The notes below the pieces were generated by a model. The model searched no databases. It was not told where the DNA came from and saw nothing but the letters and a program-made list of their open reading frames with translations. Both the position numbers and the translations under genes were made by a program. Below are positions 14,619-17,401 of a stretch of DNA of 17,401 bases, piece after piece (position 1 is the stretch's first letter; every line of letters starts with the position of its first letter). This DNA is from Acidobacteriota bacterium (GTDB lineage: Bacteria > Acidobacteriota > Vicinamibacteria > Vicinamibacterales > SCN-69-37): positions 1-17,401 of the forward strand of contig JADJUS010000007.1 of NCBI GenBank assembly GCA_016716905.1, in the 5' to 3' direction.

Positions 14619-16948
14619 TTATTCCCAGCGAAGCGCACGCATGGGGTCGACCCTCGATGCGCGCCGCGCTGGAATGTAGCCCGCGCCGAGCGCAACAAGG
14701 CTGAGCACCACGAACGCGGCGGTGAAGACCACCGGGTCGTGGCCCTTCATACCGAAGAGTTGTTCTTCGGATTCAGCAATGCCGCCGATGGCCCAGGCCA
14801 TCGCGAGCCCAATCGTGCCTCCCACCAGAGCAAGGATGGCGACCTGTTTAAGCACGAGCCCTTTGACGTTCGAACCCTGCGCTCCCAGCGCCATCCGGAG
14901 ACCGAACTCGCGCGTGCGCTGCGACACGGTGAACGCCAGGACACCGTAGAGGCCGATGGCCGCCAGGAGCGTTGCGAGAGTCGCGAACGCCGCCGACATC
15001 GTGCTGATCAGCCGATCGAGAAACACATTCTCCTGCACTTGCTGCGGCATCGTCTTGAGCTCCTCCACGGGGAGGTTGGGGTCCACTCTTGAGACGATCG
15101 TATTCACGGACTTGAGGAACTGGCTCGGTTCAATCGCTGTGCGGATATAAAACGACATGGAGCCGATGCGTTCGTCCTGTCGATAGGGTGAAGAACAGCG
15201 CCGGCACGGCGTCCTTCACCTCGCTGTATTTCGCATTCTGCACCAGCCCGACGATCTCGATGTCGAGCGGGCCGTCACCACCCTGCTTCATCAGTGTGCC
15301 GACGGCTTTGCCTTCGATGCCGAACTTTTTCGCGAAGGCCTGGTTGACAACGGCCACCTTGGGGCCACCGAGTCGATCGGAGGCGGTGAATTCGCGCCCG
15401 CCGATCAGTGGGACGCCCAGCGTGCTGAAGTAATCGGGCCCCACTTCGTTGTAGTTGGAGTGGTTGTCGATGTCGGGACCATTCTTGAAACCCTGCACGT
15501 TTACGCTCGTGCCCCAGTTGCTGCCGGCCAGCAGCGGCACCATCGAGGCGCTGACACTTGTCACGCCGGGGGAGCGCCGACAGTTCCTCCTCAATCCGTT
15601 CGAAGATCGCTTTTGATTTTCAGACGGGTATCCGTTCAGCTCAGGTGACACCGAAAACGTCACAAGGGTGTCGAGCTTCACACCGAGATCAACGCGGCTC
15701 ACGTTGAATAGGCTCTTGGTGAAGAGGCCGGCTGACGCGAGCAGGGCCATCGAGAGAGCCATTTGCACAGTGACCAGTCCCATGCGGAAGCGTGCGGCCG
15801 CTCGCGCGCCCGAGGGCTGGCCGGCAGTGCCTTTGAGGGTGCTCGCCAGATCAGGGCGCGTGCTGTGAATGGCAGGAAGAGACCGAATAGGACACCAGTA
15901 ACCAGGGAGAGCGCTGCGGCAAACGCCATGACCGGCCAGTCGAGTTGAAACGCCAAAGTCGCGGCTGCGTCCGCCGGCAGGATGGTGGCGATGGCGCCGA
16001 GGGTCCAGCGAGCCACGAGCAAAACGACGCCCGTCACGGCAAAGAGCAGGTTGAGTGGCGTGCTGGCCTCCTCATGCACGCTACTCTGGCCGCGCTGGCC
16101 TTGGGTCAAGATGATGGGCTTGTTGCGGAATCGCTCCATCGTGGCGTCGCTCATGCCGGTCTGCAGCGGCGCCTCAACTTCGTTGATGATCGTGCGATAG
16201 CGCGTGGACAGCTCGGTTTGGGCCGCGTCGATACTCACTCCCGGCGCAAGACGGCCAAAAACGTAGGCCCAGTAGCTGCGCCGATTGTCGAAGCCCCTGA
16301 AACTGCTCTCCATGTGAGAGCGCATCGTGATGGGAACGAAGATCTCGGGATTTGATCCCAGCGTGGTGCTTGAAAATCCCTTCGGCGCGACGCCGACAAT
16401 GGTCAGCGGGCGCCCGTTGGCGATGATCGTCCTGTTGAGCACCGACTCATCGGCCCCAAACCGCGCCACCCAGTAGGCGTGACTGAGGACGACGACCGCC
16501 GATTCGCCAACCGCGCGATCGTCGCCGGGACCGAGGAGTCGTCCCAGCGCGGGTGCAAGACCCAGCGTGGGGAAGTAGCTGCCGGACACGAGCATGCCCT
16601 CACCACTGAGGGTCTGGCCCTACGAGAGGTTGGTGCCGAAACTCGGTGGGCGGCCAAGCCGGAGAAGACCTTGGTGTCGCGCTCGAGGTCGCGAAACATC
16701 GCGTAGCTGAAGACCTCGTCGCACCCTCCCGCCTGACTGCACGATTGCGAGCCTGGTTTCGGGCCAGGAGCCGAGAGGTTCACGAGGCTGTCGGGCGACT
16801 GCACGGGCAGCGGCCGAAGGAGCATCTGATTGAAGAGTGAGAAGATAGCGGTGTTCGCGCCAATCCCCAGAGCCAGCGACACCACGGCAATGGTCGTGAC
16901 AAATGGGGCCTTGAACAGGGTGCGCAGGGCGAATCTGAGGCTGGTCAT
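14619..16948 (-). CDS. Duplicated orphan MacB/FtsX-type ABC permease (ADOP family), multiply frameshifted, internal segment missing
   Basis: This is an inner-membrane permease with two MacB_PCD/FtsX halves in one chain and no ATPase gene beside it, the layout of the acidobacterial 'ADOP' proteins. The N-terminus LRFALRTLFKAPFVTTIAVV and SLALGIGANTAIFSLFNQML is diagnostic. The first periplasmic core includes SGSYFPTLGLAPALGRLL and GRPLTIVGVAPKGF. The second half begins near LASTLKG and MGLVTVQMALSMALLASAGL. The C-terminus has FATLATLLAAIGLYGVLAF, RTREFGLRMALGA and PARRASRVDPMRALRWE. Shifts lie near 16655/16620, 15880, 15610, 15568 and 15190; the 15610/15568 pair compensates, and an in-frame TAG lies near 16620. 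Around 16010-16020 the expected TM2-TM3 block of the first FtsX domain is absent. GGAGG at 16954-16950 is very close to the ATG. Transport substrate unknown. Confidence 0.88.
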
Positions 16949-16986
16949 TCCTCCATGAGACGAGAAAGCACTGACCGGAGTTGTGA
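16949..16986. promoter_or_regulatory. 38-bp divergent intergenic region with Shine-Dalgarno sites for both genes
   Basis: On the minus strand GGAGG (16954-16950) sits only one base before the permease ATG, closer than usual. On the plus strand GGAG (16977-16980) sits six bases before ATG 16987, a normal distance. I see no clear -10/-35 pair, so the promoters probably extend into the opposing coding sequences. Confidence 0.45.
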
Positions 16987-17401
16987 ATGACTGCCCGGAA
17001 ATCGCAAGGTCACGGCGTTGCTCGCCTTCGCGGTGGTACTGGCGATAGCGGTTTGGTCCTACATGTCCGGGGGCACCGTCCGCGTCCTGATGGACGCCGC
17101 TGGCGGTTGGGCGATTCCGGACAGGCTCTGGACGCATTACGCGCCGCGCTGGACCGCTGGGGGCGCCTTGCGCCGGTGGTTTATGTGGCGGCGGTGGTGC
17201 TCGAGGTGCTGGTGGCGCCGATTCGGCACGCTGTTGCATGCCCGCCGGCGCCCTGTTCGGCGGCCTGATGGCGGCACGTTGTCGCTCGTCCAACACCTGG
17301 GAGCAGCTATCGCTTGCGGGGTCGGTAGCGCGCTCGGCGAGGACGCGCTGGCGAGGCGCGTTGAGGGAACGAAGGCCCGCTCAGCACCGCGATGCGATTC
17401 G
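16987..17401 (+). CDS. TVP38/TMEM64-family (VTT/DedA-like) inner-membrane protein, 3'-partial, frameshifted
   Basis: This is the start of a multi-pass membrane protein that leaves the window. It opens MTARK, then after a shift near 17003 reads VTALLAFAVVLAIAVWSYMS as the first TM. After a second shift it reads LDALRAALDRWGRLAPVVYV and AAVVLEVLVAPI, and then GTLLHA, GALFGGLM, GTLSLV and NTLGAAIACGVGSALGE from mixed frames. The APIPGTLL / GALFGG / GNTLGA pattern is typical of the SNARE-associated/VTT domain of TVP38/TMEM64 proteins, which are linked to membrane lipid handling. Shifts near 17003, 17110, 17222, 17265 and about 17300 are needed. The ATG is supported by GGAG at 16977-16980. Confidence 0.7.

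Noticed and set aside
16000..16949. MacB-type antibiotic or macrolide efflux operon
   Set aside because: No MacA adaptor or ATPase gene is adjacent, and the duplicated permease layout fits the orphan ADOP group.

Overview
The window looks like a chromosomal segment of an Acidobacteriota bacterium, probably Vicinamibacteria or a relative. This rests on high GC, a serine/threonine kinase fused to a TolB/WD40-like propeller, a duplicated orphan MacB/FtsX-type permease (the 'ADOP' family typical of acidobacteria), secreted M28 and penicillin-acylase-family hydrolases, and long palindromic intergenic elements. The assignment is inferred from gene content; there is no rRNA marker. I see no tRNA, rRNA, CRISPR array, transposase or phage gene.

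Layout. (1) 3-3567, plus strand: an RND/MMPL-type lipid exporter entering from the left edge, followed with a GTGA overlap by a beta-barrel outer-membrane protein ending in Tyr-Gln-Phe. (2) 3570-3720: a 151-bp palindromic element with perfect 29-bp terminal inverted repeats. (3) 3746-6384, plus strand: a tightly packed four-gene cassette of metallo-beta-lactamase-fold hydrolase, small multi-TM protein, secreted triple helix-hairpin-helix protein and double rhodanese. (4) 6385-6420: a short tandem repeat between convergent genes. (5) 6430-11554, minus strand: a penicillin-acylase-family Ntn hydrolase followed by the kinase/propeller sensor. (6) 11575-14397, plus strand: a secreted M28 zinc aminopeptidase and a cytoplasmic M20 dipeptidase sharing a TAATG junction. 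Only 20 bp separate them from the divergent acylase. (7) 14399-14603: a second, imperfect 205-bp inverted repeat between convergent genes. (8) 14619-16948, minus strand: the ADOP permease. (9) 16987-17401, plus strand: the start of a TVP38/TMEM64-type membrane protein leaving the right edge.

The genes suggest three themes: lipid movement across the envelope (RND plus barrel), periplasmic and cytoplasmic peptide or amide breakdown (acylase, M28, M20) beside a membrane-anchored Ser/Thr kinase, and a small envelope-linked cassette of unclear purpose (MBL, TM protein, HhH protein, rhodanese). The cassette is the best candidate here for something undescribed, but nothing in it forces a specific new function.

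Quality warning. The sequence contains many frameshifts. About eight lie in the RND gene, four in the barrel and at least six in the ADOP gene, with one to four in several others. The kinase, the HhH gene and the M28 gene read through cleanly. In every case the correct protein continues in another frame, often with a compensating shift tens of bases later, so uncorrected sequencing indels are the likeliest cause. Broken genes are annotated over their full restored extent with the approximate shift positions.
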